Of a DNA stretch of 64,000 nucleotides, positions 27,421 to 37,000 are shown in pieces. Under the pieces are notes generated by a model, which saw nothing but the letters and a program-made list of their open reading frames with translations, ran no database searches and had not been told where the DNA came from. Position 1 is the first letter of the stretch. Each line of letters begins with the position of its first letter. The stretch comes from CAMCXT01 sp040403315 (GTDB taxonomy: Bacteria > Bacteroidota > Bacteroidia > M30B66): contig JBBAKX010000003.1 of the NCBI GenBank assembly GCA_040403315.1, forward strand, positions 1 through 64,000. Direction: 5' to 3'. The position numbers and the translations under genes are program-made.

Positions 27421-28673
27421 TCAGTAATAGCAAGCAATATTTAAAAAATTTCTTGATCCTATTTTCTGGAAATACCGTTGCTCAAATTATTCCGTTCATT
27501 TTTGCGCCTTTTGTGGCTCGATTATTTAGTCCGGAAGAAATTGCTGTTCAAGAGAATTTCCTTGCATTGGCATCGCTTATAGCTATTGCTGCTGCGGGTC
27601 GATATGAATTCGCATTTCTCATTCCAAAGCAAGAAAAATCAGCTCGACAATTGTTGCTTTTATCATTATGTATTGCTGTTTGTATATCGGTCTTATCAGG
27701 AATAACCATGTTTTTTTCTGAAGGCATAGCTAAAATGTACAAAACACCAGAGCTAGAGCCGCTTATTGTATTGGTTTCTCCTGCTGTATTTTTGTTGAGC
27801 TTGTTATCGATTTTTAACCAATGGATGATTAGAAAAGGGAATTATCCAATAATCACATCAGCCAGAATAATACAATCGTTTGCGCAAAATGGAGGGTATA
27901 TTTTTCTAGGATATGTGGGGTTTGGTGTACATGGGTTGGTGTTGGGTTGGTTGATAGGGGTGTTGATTCCAGTAATTACAATGACTGTTTTTAGCAGAAA
28001 AGATTTTCGTAGGTCTGATTTAAATCGCCAAGAAATTTCAGTTTTGGCAAATGAACATAAAGACTTTCCAACGATTAATTCGTTGCATGCTTTTACCGAT
28101 ATTTTAGCAACCCAATTTTTATTGTATTGGATCATTACAAGAAATTATGGTGCTGCAGCATTGGGGCTTTTTGCTTTGATGACTCGCTACGTGAGAGCTC
28201 CTTTAAATTTGGTTGGAAGTGCTATCGGACAATTGTATTTTCGGGAAGTAGGTATTTCTTCAGGAGATCGAGAAAAAGAAATTGCAATATTCTATAGATC
28301 AATTAAATTAATGGCTGCATTTTCAATTCCTGCAATGCTTGTGGTTGTTGTTTTTGGTCCAGAAATTTTCGAGATTTATTTAGGAGAAAAGTGGAAAGAT
28401 GCTGGCGAAATGGCAAGGTACATGGCACCTGCATTGTTGTTTAATATTCTATCTGGCGTTGTTTCGGGAACAGCCATTCTTAAGCAGCGTCAAAAACAAG
28501 CGTATGTAATAAGTTTAATAGGTTATTTATTAAGCTTATTGATGTTTGTAGCCGGAAGTTGGTTTGATTTGTCGCTGAATTTCACGCTCATTTGCTATTC
28601 GATAGTTTTAAGTATATACTATCTTGTATTATTGTATTGGTATCGAAAACTAATCCTCGGACCCGCAGCGTGA
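27417..28673 (+). CDS. Polysaccharide flippase (Wzx-type, MOP superfamily)
   Basis: The 418-residue protein has about twelve hydrophobic segments. The N-terminus (NFLILFSGNTVAQIIPFIFAPFVARLFSPEE) is characteristic of Wzx-like oligosaccharide flippases. It moves lipid-linked sugar units across the inner membrane. It overlaps the gene before it (ATGA) and the one after (GTGA), so the genes form an operon. The substrate is not predictable. Confidence 0.85.
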   Translation: MISNSKQYLKNFLILFSGNTVAQIIPFIFAPFVARLFSPEEIAVQENFLALASLIAIAAAGRYEFAFLIPKQEKSARQLLLLSLCIAVCISVLSGITMFFSEGIAKMYKTPELEPLIVLVSPAVFLLSLLSIFNQWMIRKGNYPIITSARIIQSFAQNGGYIFLGYVGFGVHGLVLGWLIGVLIPVITMTVFSRKDFRRSDLNRQEISVLANEHKDFPTINSLHAFTDILATQFLLYWIITRNYGAAALGLFALMTRYVRAPLNLVGSAIGQLYFREVGISSGDREKEIAIFYRSIKLMAAFSIPAMLVVVVFGPEIFEIYLGEKWKDAGEMARYMAPALLFNILSGVVSGTAILKQRQKQAYVISLIGYLLSLLMFVAGSWFDLSLNFTLICYSIVLSIYYLVLLYWYRKLILGPAA

Positions 28674-29578
28674 AAATACTGATAAACGGACTTCCTTATT
28701 TTTCGGAGCGAATTGCCCAAAATCTGAGCGATTACAGTGAAAGGCATTCCTTTAAATTTTTGGATACCTACAATTCTAAATGGGCGAAACTTGAATTTGC
28801 ATTGAGAATTGGGCGTTCTGATGGAATGATCTCTATGAACGGTGTTTCAGATCAAAGTGGTTCATTGGATTTGGCCATGAAGAAGCATCGGAAAATTTGG
28901 ATGCAATGGCAAGGAACAGATGTTTTGTTGGCATTAAAGCGTGCTGAAAATGGTACAATTTACCGCAAGTATATTGATCATGCTCAGCATTTTTGTGATG
29001 CGCCTTGGTTAATTGATGAACTTAAAACGATAGGCATTGATGCCGAATTGATTCATTATAAATGGTTGCCTGAAAAGTCAATTGTAAACCGATTTAATCA
29101 ACTTGCTGTTTATTCATATGTTGCAAAGGGAAGAGAGGATTTTTATGGTTGGCAAACAATCAGAAAATTTGCAATGAATCATCCTGATATTCCTTTTATA
29201 ATTGTTGGATCTGACGGTGATAAATTGGTGGATTTTCCTTCTAATGTTGAGTTTAGAGGTTGGATTAATCAAGGTGAAATGAAAGTTTTGCAATCTAATA
29301 CTCCAATATTTATTCGGTTAACTGAACATGATGGTTTTTCTTTATCTGTGTTGGAAGCCCTAGCTTATGGCAGTGAAGTAATTTGGAATCAACCTCATCA
29401 ATTTGTTAACTTCTGTAATCAAGAAACCGCGCTTGATGTTTTTGATCGCATTTGTGAAAGGTTGAAGATGAATGAGTTTCAGCGCTCAAATGAAAACATA
29501 GCCTATATTCACAATGATTTTAATAGAAATGTTGTGATGAGTCGTTTAATTTCTAAAATAGAGGAAGTTTTTGGATAA
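28670..29578 (+). CDS. Glycosyltransferase, GT-B fold (GT4-like)
   Basis: I place the start at GTG 28670 (VKILINGLPYF, 302 residues), since upstream codons lie inside the flippase gene and would add an unrelated N-terminus. The C-terminal half has the E-x7-E signature of retaining GT4 enzymes (EHDGFSLSVLEALAYG), and a GTDVLLALKR loop lies in the N-terminal half. It probably adds one sugar to the lipid-linked unit. The stop lies inside the next start region. Confidence 0.78.
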   Translation: MKILINGLPYFSERIAQNLSDYSERHSFKFLDTYNSKWAKLEFALRIGRSDGMISMNGVSDQSGSLDLAMKKHRKIWMQWQGTDVLLALKRAENGTIYRKYIDHAQHFCDAPWLIDELKTIGIDAELIHYKWLPEKSIVNRFNQLAVYSYVAKGREDFYGWQTIRKFAMNHPDIPFIIVGSDGDKLVDFPSNVEFRGWINQGEMKVLQSNTPIFIRLTEHDGFSLSVLEALAYGSEVIWNQPHQFVNFCNQETALDVFDRICERLKMNEFQRSNENIAYIHNDFNRNVVMSRLISKIEEVFG

Positions 29579-30791
29579 TCAGCCACATATTACCCTTGTT
29601 ACGGTCTGGTATCCTCCTAGAATCAGCGTTGCCGTTAATCGGATGGATGCCTTTGCGCATTATTTGAGTCTAAATGGTTTTAGGGTTTCTGTAATTACAT
29701 TGAGAGAAAATCTCAATGATTTAAACTATGAGGTTTTAGGCGGAATTACAATTTATAGGTTATCCAATAATGTTTTATTTAAAAGGTCTAAGTTTTATGC
29801 TGGTGAGGCAAAATGGAAGCATTTGATTAAAGTTGGATGGAACTTGATTTCTGCTCGAATGGATCCACTTCCCGAATCGGGATGGATGAAGGCTGTTTCG
29901 GCGCAATTATCCAAATTACATCAAGAAAAGAAAATTGATTTGGTAATTAGCTCATTTTCTCCTGTAGAATCTCATTTGGCTGTAATACGTTTTCTCAATA
30001 AAAACAATGAGGTTAAGTGGATTGCCGATATGCGGGATGAAATGTCGATGAACAAATTGCTGCCATCTTTAACTCGGAAAAAATTAGTGTATTATGAAAA
30101 GGAAATTGGTAAAAAAGCAGATGCTATCACATCAGTCAGTGCGCCGATTTTAGATCAATTTCGCTTATTGATGCCCAATGTTAAGTATTTTGAGGAGATT
30201 CGAAATGGCTTTAACCATGACTTGAACTTTGAAAATAAATTTAATCAAAAATTTACGATTGTTTATGCAGGTACTTTTTATGGCCTCATAAAACCAACAA
30301 CTTTTTTTGAAGGATTAAAAGTTGCATTAAATCAAACGTATTTCGATTTCGAGATCTGTTTTATTGGTACGCATCGCAATTTTCAGATTCCTCAAGAATT
30401 TGTAAATCACTGTAAGTTTATTCCTAAGGTTAGTCAGTTGCAATCAATTGTTTATATGGGCAATGCTGATGCGAATTTGCTGATTCTTCCAGCAGACGAT
30501 CGTAAAGGTGTGTATTCAGGTAAATTGTTTGATTACCTATCGGTTAAAAAGCCCATTATTGCGGTGATTGATCCTAATGATGTCGCAGCTCAATTGATTC
30601 GCCAACTTAATGCTGGATATGTTGCTGATTTTAGCAATCCTAATGAAATCGCATCCGCAATTTTGGCCGCATTTTCTTTGTGGAAGGCTAAGGACTCATT
30701 GGATTTAGACAAAGACAAATTTGAATTACTTCACAGAAAACATCAGGTGAAAAAGTTGGAATTACTCATTCATAAAATACTCCAAAAATGA
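29571..30791 (+). CDS. Glycosyltransferase, GT4-like, TTG start
   Basis: The 406-residue protein starts at TTG 29571. It needs this start to keep the N-terminal strand HITLVTVWYPPRISVAVNRM, which is like other GT-B enzymes; the next ATG would cut into it. The C-terminal domain has YAGTFYGL and YSGKLFDYLSVKKPIIAVID. The start overlaps the previous gene by 8 bp and the stop overlaps the next start (ATGA). It probably works on the same polysaccharide. Confidence 0.8.
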   Translation: MDNQPHITLVTVWYPPRISVAVNRMDAFAHYLSLNGFRVSVITLRENLNDLNYEVLGGITIYRLSNNVLFKRSKFYAGEAKWKHLIKVGWNLISARMDPLPESGWMKAVSAQLSKLHQEKKIDLVISSFSPVESHLAVIRFLNKNNEVKWIADMRDEMSMNKLLPSLTRKKLVYYEKEIGKKADAITSVSAPILDQFRLLMPNVKYFEEIRNGFNHDLNFENKFNQKFTIVYAGTFYGLIKPTTFFEGLKVALNQTYFDFEICFIGTHRNFQIPQEFVNHCKFIPKVSQLQSIVYMGNADANLLILPADDRKGVYSGKLFDYLSVKKPIIAVIDPNDVAAQLIRQLNAGYVADFSNPNEIASAILAAFSLWKAKDSLDLDKDKFELLHRKHQVKKLELLIHKILQK

Positions 30792-31810
30792 AGGTAATTC
30801 AAGTCGGACCCGAAGGCATCCACCTCTCTAATTATTGTTTCTCAATTTTACCAATCATAGATAATTTAGGATACATTGGAGAGACCAATTATAATATTTC
30901 AGGAACGAATTCTTCTGTTGTTGCGCCTTTTCGTGGCTCGAATGTTTTTATTTGGATAAAGTCTTATTTAAAAATTATAAAATATTTGAAAAGTGAAAAT
31001 CCTGATATCATTCATATTCATCAGGTTAATCGATTGGCATTTTTTGTTTGTTTAGCTGCTAATAAAACCAAAGTTCCAATTGTTACAACTGCTTGGGGAA
31101 GTGATGTTTTACTAGTGCCCCAAAAAAGTTTTATTCATCGATTTATTGCCAAGTTTGTTCTCAAGAATAGTTTTGCGATAACTGGAGATTCGAAACAGAT
31201 GATTTCGGCTATTCGTAATTTGGTTCCTAATCACAACAATCTACAATGTATTCAATATGGTATATTTCCTGTAAAGTCTTCCATTAAAGAGAATTTAGTT
31301 TATTCTAACCGCTTGCACAAACCATTGTATCGAATCAATTTAATTATCAAACTATTTGCAGAATTTTATTCTACTCACAAGGATTGGAAATTGGTGATTG
31401 GTGCAGAAGGTGATCAAACTGCATCTTTAAAGTTATTAGCTCACTCATTGTTACCTGAAACGGCTTTTGAATTTACGGGTTGGCTCAATGTTGAACAAAA
31501 TGCATTTTGGTATTCCAAGTCATCAATCTATATTTCATTGCCCGAAAGTGATGGAACTTCAGTGAGCCTGCTGGAAGCTATGTCGGCCGATTGCTTGCCT
31601 ATCGTTCCTGATCTTCCTGTATCTGAAGAATGGATAAAATCGGGCATCAACGGTATTGTATACAATCCTGAATTAAATCCAATTGAAGAAGCTTTAAAAT
31701 TGGATTCTGATGTTTGTCTTAAAACCAACCAAAAATTAATTGGAGAAAGGGCTTTAAAATCGACCACTACAAAGCAGTTTTATTCTATTTACGAATCTGC
31801 TTTGAAATGA
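30788..31810 (+). CDS. Glycosyltransferase, GT4 family
   Basis: The 340-residue protein has the N-terminal strand MKVIQVGPEGIHLSNYC, HIHQVNR, AWGSDVLLVPQKS and the E-x7-E motif (PESDGTSVSLLEAMSADC) near residue 260. It is a GT-B retaining glycosyltransferase of the operon. The start overlaps the previous stop, and its own stop overlaps the next gene (ATGA). Confidence 0.82.
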   Translation: MKVIQVGPEGIHLSNYCFSILPIIDNLGYIGETNYNISGTNSSVVAPFRGSNVFIWIKSYLKIIKYLKSENPDIIHIHQVNRLAFFVCLAANKTKVPIVTTAWGSDVLLVPQKSFIHRFIAKFVLKNSFAITGDSKQMISAIRNLVPNHNNLQCIQYGIFPVKSSIKENLVYSNRLHKPLYRINLIIKLFAEFYSTHKDWKLVIGAEGDQTASLKLLAHSLLPETAFEFTGWLNVEQNAFWYSKSSIYISLPESDGTSVSLLEAMSADCLPIVPDLPVSEEWIKSGINGIVYNPELNPIEEALKLDSDVCLKTNQKLIGERALKSTTTKQFYSIYESALK

Positions 31811-33009
31811 AAATGATCGCACCGAAGCATTTTCTTTTTTATTCCACTGCGATTTTGGCTGCATCTCTGCCGGTTTTTCCAGCGTGGATCCCATTGTTTA
31901 TAGCTGTATTATTTCTTGTTTATCTTTTCACTAATGGTTGGAAGCTTCGATTCAATGAGCTTTTCACTTCTAAGTCGGCCATTACATTAATCGTTTTTTT
32001 TCTTTTCAATGTTATCGGCATTTTTTGGTCTGAGAATATTGATAAAGCAATTATGCACTTGGAAATAAAGTTGTCATTGCTGTTTTTCCCATTCCTATTA
32101 TTTGCTCGACCCGACTTAAATAAAATTACTGAGAAACGAATTCAATATGTATTTTGCTTTTCTAGTGCAGTGGTTGCATCATTTTTATTGTTGCGAAGTT
32201 TTTGGAGTGCTTTTTTTGTAGATGGAGTTGTATTAAGTTACGGAGCGTTTTCTCCAATTTTCCATCCATCTTATTTGTCGATGTATTTCATCCTAGCCAT
32301 CATTTTATTGGTGGAGGGTTTTTTTGATATACCTAAGAAGTATAATTTTCTGTTTGGAATTGCATTGGTGTCTCTTGCCACATCTGTCTTCTTCCTTGCC
32401 TCAAAGGTGAACATTATTTTATTGTTTGGTTTTTGCATATTTTATTTATTCAGATTTCTAAAGAATCGAATTTCAAATCTTAAGCAAATCATTGTTGCGG
32501 GATTTTTTGGCATTGCTTTCTTTTATGCAATCTTTTTAAATCAAGCTATTTTCGAGCGCTTCTTAAAAGGGTTTGATACTGTTAAAAACATCAGTGAAAT
32601 CGATGTGAATGACACAGAAAGCAATGCAGCGAGGATTTTAATTTGGAATTCTGCTCTTGATCTTATTACTGAGCATCCTTGGGGAGTTGGAACTGGAGAT
32701 GTTAATATTGAACTCACAAAAAAATACCATGAAAATGGTTTTACAGGAATTGAAAACCGCCAACTAAATGCCCACAATCAGTTTCTTCAAACTGCTGTTG
32801 CTCTCGGAATTTTAGGCATGATCAGCCTATTTTTTGTTTTTCTTGTTCCGATGTTTTATTCGATTGTTCAACGCGATTTTTCAATGGTGGGTTTTTTAAT
32901 TCTAACTTTTGTAAACGCATTTGTTGAAGGTATTCTTGAAGCCCAAGCAGGTGTTGTTTTCTTTGCATTCTTTTACGCACTTTTGCTTCGAAATGTCAAG
33001 TCGTCTTAA
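31807..33009 (+). CDS. Wzy/O-antigen-ligase-family membrane protein (second copy)
   Basis: The 400-residue protein has about ten membrane segments and a Wzy_C region at about 275-340 (RILIWNSALDLI, PWGVGTGDVN, AHNQFLQTAVALGILG). This is the second Wzy_C protein in the operon; one may polymerise and the other ligate the chain. It overlaps both neighbours (ATGA upstream, 17 bp downstream). Confidence 0.85.
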   Translation: MKMIAPKHFLFYSTAILAASLPVFPAWIPLFIAVLFLVYLFTNGWKLRFNELFTSKSAITLIVFFLFNVIGIFWSENIDKAIMHLEIKLSLLFFPFLLFARPDLNKITEKRIQYVFCFSSAVVASFLLLRSFWSAFFVDGVVLSYGAFSPIFHPSYLSMYFILAIILLVEGFFDIPKKYNFLFGIALVSLATSVFFLASKVNIILLFGFCIFYLFRFLKNRISNLKQIIVAGFFGIAFFYAIFLNQAIFERFLKGFDTVKNISEIDVNDTESNAARILIWNSALDLITEHPWGVGTGDVNIELTKKYHENGFTGIENRQLNAHNQFLQTAVALGILGMISLFFVFLVPMFYSIVQRDFSMVGFLILTFVNAFVEGILEAQAGVVFFAFFYALLLRNVKSS

Positions 33010-34012
33010 AGTTTCTGTCGTTATCCCTTGTCGCAATGAGGAAAAACACATCCAGCAATGTGTTGAGTCTGTTCTCGCTTCCGATTATCCGAAGGAATTA
33101 CTGCATGTACTTGTTTGCGATGGCAGAAGCACCGATCACACCAGAGAAATAATTCAGCGGTTTGAATCCAATCCAATGGTTCAATTGGTTGATAATCCCG
33201 AACAAACCACTCCATTTGCACTCAATTATGGTATCCAAGCAGTATTAACAGACGTAGTAATTATTTTGGGTGCTCATGCTGAAATTGCATCCGATTATGT
33301 GCGATTGTGTGTAGAAACTTTAAGCAATCATCCCGATGCAGGCTGTGTTGGTGGAGTTCTCGATACCATCTCTGAAGATGAACAAACTGCTTCTATTGCG
33401 ATTTCCATGTCGTCGTCTTTTGGCGTAGGAAATGCTTATTTCAGAACAGGTGAACGCTCTGGTTATGTTGATACTGTTGCTTTTGGAGCTTATCGGAGAT
33501 CGGTTTTCGAACGTATCGGTTTGTTTAATCCTATTCTAGCTAGGAATCAGGACGATGAATTTAATTTCAGGCTACTAAAATCAGGATCGAAGATTTTTCT
33601 TAATCCTGAAATTCGTGCTAAATATTACGTTCGTTCTTCATTTTCCAAGCTGTTTCGTCAATATCGCCAATATGGTTATTGGAAGGTTTTTGTGAATCGA
33701 GAACAAGCAACTGTTACTACTCTTCGCCAATTAATTCCACCTATTTGGGTGGCGTACTTATGCGCACTTCCAGTCGCATTTTTAGTAAATGAATATTTAG
33801 GATTATTTTGGGTTTTAGGCATCTTCGCTTACCTCGCGCTTTCGATTTATAGTGCTATTCGATTGGCTAAATCATTCATCCAATTTATTCAGGTTTGCTG
33901 GTCGTTTTATATTTTACATTTAAGCTACGGAACGGGCTATATCGAAGGGATTTTCGATTTTATTCTTCTTCGAAAATCTGGAGGAAAGCAAAATACTTCT
34001 TTAAGTCGCTAA
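32993..34012 (+). CDS. Glycosyltransferase family 2, membrane-anchored
   Basis: The ATG at 32993 (MSSRLKVSVVIPCRNEE, 339 residues) is chosen, since the longer frame adds an unrelated N-terminus. The GT-A domain has CDGRSTD and later AFGAYRRSVFERIG and NQDDEFNFRL. C-terminal hydrophobic segments anchor it in the membrane, as in ExoA-like enzymes. It closes the polysaccharide operon. Confidence 0.85.
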   Translation: MSSRLKVSVVIPCRNEEKHIQQCVESVLASDYPKELLHVLVCDGRSTDHTREIIQRFESNPMVQLVDNPEQTTPFALNYGIQAVLTDVVIILGAHAEIASDYVRLCVETLSNHPDAGCVGGVLDTISEDEQTASIAISMSSSFGVGNAYFRTGERSGYVDTVAFGAYRRSVFERIGLFNPILARNQDDEFNFRLLKSGSKIFLNPEIRAKYYVRSSFSKLFRQYRQYGYWKVFVNREQATVTTLRQLIPPIWVAYLCALPVAFLVNEYLGLFWVLGIFAYLALSIYSAIRLAKSFIQFIQVCWSFYILHLSYGTGYIEGIFDFILLRKSGGKQNTSLSR

Positions 34013-34029
34013 TTATTTACTTTTCACAA

Positions 34030-37000
34030 TTAAAATGCTTTTGACACTTTCGCCGATTGGCAAGATCCATTGTAAACAACCTGAATGGTATAAACACCTC
34101 GAGCCATTCCGTCTGCAGGAACATTAAAATGATTTATCCCTTCATTTGACGAAATAGTTTGTTGAAGAATCATTTTTCCATTCATATCGAAACAGAAAAC
34201 CTTCACTTGTCCTTTCCCATTGTTGGTAAATGCACCACTCAAGCCTTTTCCATCTTCAAATGATGCATGCACAAGCTGAAACGAAGCTGATTGCTCAAAT
34301 TGAACTGGAACAATTTCTGAATTACTGAATTCTCCGTTGAAATCTACTTGTTTCAATCGGTAATACAGCACTTCAGCGCGTTGCCGAGCAGCCATCGGAT
34401 CTAATAATTCGTACTTAATTAGGTGATTGGCATTTCCTGATCCATTAACACGACCAATTGGTGTAAATTTTAACGCGTCTGTTGATCGATACACTTCGAA
34501 ATAATCATTGTTGATCTCCGAAACGGTTGTCCATTTTACTAATACGTCTTCTTGTATAGGTTCTGCTGAGAATTCGAGCAATTCAACTGGCAGTGCTGCA
34601 TTGTCGAGTACGCCAAAAGTGAAAGGTCCAAATAAATTGGTTGCATCAGCAGTTATAGAACCTTCGGCCGTTGAACCTCCCGCATTTGATGCCACTGGCC
34701 CAATTTCCTTCCATTGTTGTTTGTCTGCCTGCCAAGCTGCAATTCGCAAACGCATCATAACATTGTTTTGCTCCGTGATGCCGCTTTCTGCTCCCCAGTT
34801 AAATGTAAATGTCGCGCTTTGTCCAGGCGATGGCGCAGGTGGTTGAATCATCCAGTATTCTAGGTTTTTTACTTCCATCGGATTTCCGTCCACATTGTTG
34901 GTATTGAATGATGAAGCAGCGCCGAAATTGAAGTATTCCGCGGTGAGCGCGTTTCCTCCTTCATTTACTGCGTTTACAGGTCTAAATCTGCCATTTTTCC
35001 CTACGGGGAAGAGAAATTCTGCAGTGCCTGAGCTAAACTGCTTCATCACTGGGCCATCGATGTAATTATTGGAAGATCCAAAGCCCACAAGTTTAGCATT
35101 GTCGGCAACTGTGAGAAGATTGGTGGCTGATGTGTATAGAATTCCGGAGTTCATCACTAGGCTGTCGAGCACTGTTAATGGACTTCCTAGTCGCACCGAA
35201 CCTTGCGTGTTTCTGTTTAGTTTGAGTGATTTTACTACGTTGTGACCAGGTTTGAATTTTAAATAGCCGATTACATTGGCTGAACCATTTACACGAAATC
35301 TTGTTGCTGGATCTGAAACTATGGTACCGTCGGCCAAAGAATCAATTGTTCCATAAAGGTCAACATGACGACTGTTTGTGATCAATTCAGCGCCTGTGTT
35401 GAGGCGGATCACACCTGTCGACTTCAGTTTTAAGGTTAAGTTCGAATTTCCGTTCAACTGCATTTTTCCTGCGTTTCTAACGGTCAAGCTATTTAATTCA
35501 GCCATACTTGGAGTAGCACTGAACTTAATGCTGTCTTTCTGAGCATTGTAGCTGGCCATGAAGCTTCTCAAGCCAGTGTTATTGCTCCATTGCGACGATG
35601 AAGAATCGTTGTTAATGGTCCAATGTGAAGTGCCAGAGTTCAAAGTTCCTATAAGTTCTACATTTCCAGCCAACAAAGCCACACTGTTTTGCTGCGTCAA
35701 TGTTCCGCGGATACGCGCCGAACCGTCGAACCAACAACCTTCGAGACTTGAATTTCCATTCATCGTAAGGATTGCCGATGGTTTAATGTCTATGCCTTTG
35801 AAAAATGCTTGTTGTCCTGCCGTCATGATTGGTGCACGAACCACATTTACATTGCCCGCTGGCGTTGGTGTTGTGGAAGGAAATGCCGCAATGATGATGC
35901 TGTCGGCACAGGATGGTTTTTGTTTGAAATCCCAGTTGCTGTCGGTGTTCCAATCTGCGTTGGTTGCGCCCGTAAAGGTTTTTACATTGAACACTTCATC
36001 GGCGCCAATGTCGGTTCCGCGTCTGAATTCGCCATCAATATCTGTATTTATTGCCAATGGTGACGTAACGACCATTCCTTTGCTGTTCACACGAATTTCG
36101 CACTGAGGAACGTGTAAATCGGCTGTGCCAGAAGATGTGAAAACGCTTGTAAAACAGGCTGTTTGAGAAGCCGAAACCGAAGCAATGTTTTCGAAATATG
36201 AATGTTGGTCTTTGCTTGTAAGTGATTGCCAACCTGCCAAATTTTGAAAATTGCTTCCCCAGCGGGTCGAATTGCTTGCTATTGCTGCAAAAAGAATGTT
36301 GTTGTTCGATGCAGTAATTGCTGGTGATGTAAGTTCTGAACCGAATCCGATGTGTCTTGAACTTCCCACTCTGGCGTTGCAGAAAATATTGTTTTGTACG
36401 TAAGCGGGCGCTGGAATGTTGATGCTCCAATTGTTGCCCCTGTAAAACGCATAAGTTGAATTGGATGCTCCCGATTCGGTTCCTCCGATAAACACTGTGT
36501 TGAAAGAGAATTGAACTGGGTTGTTCCGGGTGTCGTTGCCATGCCAAATGCCGATCATTCCAACTTTTTGGTTGTTGTTTGTGCCATTTGGAAATATACC
36601 TAATGTGATCATATTGTTGTAGATATACAATGAACCACCTGCTTCTTTGTCTCCACTGTTGATGGCCGAAACGATAGGCCCTTGATTATTCACATAAGTA
36701 GATCGATTCAGTAGATTGTAAATTCTGTTTCCATACACTTTCGAAATTCCTGGCGCTGCAGAAACAATTCCTGAAGTGTGCGATGCTATCGAAGTGGCAG
36801 AAGATGAACTGATTGTATGAATGATGTTGTTGTAGATATTGGCATCACCAGTATGCGTCAACATTAAAATTCCAGCAGCACCCTGGTTGGTTCCCCATTG
36901 ATCGGAGGTAGAAAATGATTGCAGATTGCAAATCGTATCGTTTCGAAGTATAACGCCCGCTGTACCATTGTGAAAAATACCTCTTGCGTAAGAATTTGAA

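Noticed and set aside
35558..36106. 182-codon plus-strand ORF
   Set aside because: It is antisense to the beta-helix gene, with no start context or recognisable domain.
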